From an uncultured Agitococcus sp. (GTDB taxonomy: Bacteria > Pseudomonadota > Gammaproteobacteria > Pseudomonadales > Moraxellaceae), in assembly GCF_937920075.1 (NCBI RefSeq), contig NZ_CALETI010000081.1, positions 1 through 5,810 of the forward strand: a DNA stretch of 5,810 nucleotides, read 5' to 3'. This document shows, in pieces, positions 4,284 to 5,810 of the stretch. Both the position numbers and the translations under genes were made by a program. The notes beneath the pieces were generated by a model that did not search any database, was not told where the DNA came from, and was given only the letters and a program-made list of their open reading frames with translations. Within the stretch, counting starts at the first letter, position 1. Each line of letters opens with the position of its first letter.

Positions 4284-5810
4284 TCACTTCAACAACACTT
4301 GTCCATCCTGAACCAAATCACCCACACCAACCCAAATTTCTTCAATGGTAAAATCGTCTTGGGCGACAATACGATGTTCCATTTTCATCGCTTCCAGCAC
4401 TACTAAAGTTTCACCTTTGGTCACGGCTTGTTCGGCATTGACTAAAACGGCGGTAATGCGGCCAGTCATTGGTGCACAATAGCCTTTGTGTTGGTTTTGC
4501 TGTTGTTGACTTTGTTTATAAGGCTCTAATAAACGACATTGCCAAATCACACCTTCATGGGCTAATTGCAAACCATGACTATCCAGCGTCACTTGAAAAC
4601 GTAAACGTTGCTGAGCATCTTGATAAATAAACTCATGGTTATCTTGTTTAAAGCTAAATTGTCCTTGTTGCTCGGCCTGTTGCCAAACAAAATTTTCACC
4701 TTGTTTTTGCAATTGTAGCTGTTGGTTTTGTTCGTTAACAACAAGTTGTAAGCTGCTATAGTTGTCACCTAATGTTCGCCATGCCACCAAATTTTGCCAA
4801 GGTGAATATAAATCATTGCTAACCACAGAGGCGCTTTGTTGTTGCTGTTGCCAATAATAAGCGGCAGCCACTAATAAAGCAGCTTGTTGATAGGGACTGT
4901 CTTGATTTAATAAGGCTTGATGGCGCAATACCAAAAAGTCAGTGGCTAAATGTTGACTATCGGCAAAATCAGGGTGAGCAATGACTCGTTGTAAATAACT
5001 CAAGTTATGGCGTAAGCCACTAATGCGAATATCGGCCAAGGTTTGTAATAAACGGGCAATAGCTAATTGACGATTTTCACCCCAAGCAATGACCTTGGCT
5101 AACATCGGATCATAAAAAGGGGAGATTTCATCACCCGTTTGAAAACCTGTATCAATGCGTTGCCAAGCGTGTTGTTGCTTGTAGCTAAATTGATTTAGCT
5201 TACCAATCGCAGGTAAAAAGTCATGGGCAGGGTCTTCGGCATATAAACGTACTTCAATGGCATGACCATTGGCTTTTAGATTTTCTTGCTGCAAGGTTAA
5301 ATGTTCACCTGCGGCAATCCGTAATTGCCACTCGACTAAATCTAGGCCGCTAATCATTTCGGTGACGGGATGTTCAACCTGTAAGCGAGTATTCATTTCC
5401 ATAAAGTAGAATTGTTCGTCGGCGTAGATAAATTCGATAGTGCCTGCGCTTACATAATTAATAGCCTTTGCCGCACTCACTGCAGCCTTATACATGGAAA
5501 GACGGGTAGATTCAGGCAAACCAGGCGCTGGAGCTTCTTCAATTACCTTTTGATATCGACGCTGGATGGAGCAATCTCGATCAAAAAGATGAATGACATT
5601 TCCTTCGTTATCCGCAAAAACTTGAACTTCAATGTGCCGGGGATTGCGAAGAAATTTTTCCAAGATAATGCGATTGTCACCAAAAGCTGACAGGGCTTCA
5701 CGCTGCGCAGATCCCATAGCCGATGAGAATTCAGATTCTTCTTCGACAATACGCATTCCTTTACCGCCGCCGCCAGCAGCCGCCTTAATCAAAATCGGAT
5801 AACCTATCTG
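4284..5810 (-). CDS. mccA: Biotin-dependent acyl-CoA carboxylase alpha subunit, probably 3-methylcrotonyl-CoA carboxylase (N-terminus beyond right edge)
   Basis: 508 residues are visible; the frame is open to the window edge and about 150 N-terminal residues are missing, so no start can be given. The protein carboxylates its own biotin with ATP and bicarbonate for a partner beta subunit, in leucine/isovalerate breakdown if it is MccA. Counting from the edge, visible parts are the ATP-binding loop GGGGKGM (13-19), RDCSIQRRYQKVIEEAPAPG (78-97), the catalytic stretch MEMNTRLQVEHPVTE (137-151), EVRLYAEDP (186-194), a biotin carboxylase C-terminal part (to about 300), a Gln-rich linker domain (about 308-440), and a biotinyl domain with AMKMEH, whose biotin lysine is encoded at 4385-4383. 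The architecture and the DEISPFYDPMLAKVIAWGE segment fit MccA/LiuD best. Propionyl-, acetyl- or geranyl-CoA carboxylase alpha subunits are alternatives, because the beta-subunit gene that would decide is not in view. It converges on the uvrB unit. Confidence 0.9.
   Translation of the reverse strand, partial: QIGYPILIKAAAGGGGKGMRIVEEESEFSSAMGSAQREALSAFGDNRIILEKFLRNPRHIEVQVFADNEGNVIHLFDRDCSIQRRYQKVIEEAPAPGLPESTRLSMYKAAVSAAKAINYVSAGTIEFIYADEQFYFMEMNTRLQVEHPVTEMISGLDLVEWQLRIAAGEHLTLQQENLKANGHAIEVRLYAEDPAHDFLPAIGKLNQFSYKQQHAWQRIDTGFQTGDEISPFYDPMLAKVIAWGENRQLAIARLLQTLADIRISGLRHNLSYLQRVIAHPDFADSQHLATDFLVLRHQALLNQDSPYQQAALLVAAAYYWQQQQQSASVVSNDLYSPWQNLVAWRTLGDNYSSLQLVVNEQNQQLQLQKQGENFVWQQAEQQGQFSFKQDNHEFIYQDAQQRLRFQVTLDSHGLQLAHEGVIWQCRLLEPYKQSQQQQNQHKGYCAPMTGRITAVLVNAEQAVTKGETLVVLEAMKMEHRIVAQDDFTIEEIWVGVGDLVQDGQVLLK

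Noticed and set aside
5412..5749. Open frames on both strands (5412-5690 plus, 5543-5749 minus) within the carboxylase gene
   Set aside because: Both lie within highly conserved biotin carboxylase coding sequence in other frames.
5790..5792. Carboxylase start codon at TTG 5792
   Set aside because: The frame continues to the window edge with the conserved residues GYPIL just before, so this is an internal leucine and the gene is truncated by the window.
1..5810. CRISPR arrays, insertion sequences or a multi-gene defence system
   Set aside because: No regularly spaced repeats, transposase fragments or toxin/antitoxin-like gene pairs are seen; apart from the integrase fragment the genes are housekeeping.

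Overview
The window looks like chromosomal DNA of an AT-rich gammaproteobacterium. The style of the UvrB and aminotransferase proteins, the glutamine-rich residue use, and the recalled pairing of an aspartate aminotransferase gene with a divergent uvrB suggest Moraxellaceae (an Acinetobacter relative). That placement is inference from memory, not from a search.

Layout, left to right. The left edge (1-85, minus) holds the first 28 codons of a P4-type tyrosine integrase, preceded by a cluster of GTTGGTA/TACCAAC heptamers. A rho-independent terminator (177-213) and a complete tRNA-Asn(GTT) gene with its own strong promoter follow, both on the minus strand. A tRNA gene with an integrase start just beyond its 3' end is the usual border of a genomic island or integrated element, so the window probably spans the junction: mobile DNA to the left of about 247, core chromosome to the right. 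Next come a type-I aspartate aminotransferase gene (498-1682, minus, GTG start) and, divergently, uvrB (1831-3858, plus). The 148-bp space between them carries two perfect inverted repeats. Directly behind uvrB, with its ribosome binding site overlapping the uvrB stop codon, lies a small gene of unknown function that is broken by a +1 frameshift (3869-4217). A hairpin separates it from a convergent gene (4284-5810, minus) for the biotin-containing alpha subunit of an acyl-CoA carboxylase, most likely 3-methylcrotonyl-CoA carboxylase, whose N-terminus lies beyond the right edge.

Functionally these are separate housekeeping units: asparagine decoding, amino-acid transamination, nucleotide excision repair and leucine/isovalerate catabolism. 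I see no multi-gene novel system in the window. The points most worth following up are the island junction with its repeat-rich integrase leader, the frameshifted uvrB-linked small gene, and the palindrome in the divergent promoter region.
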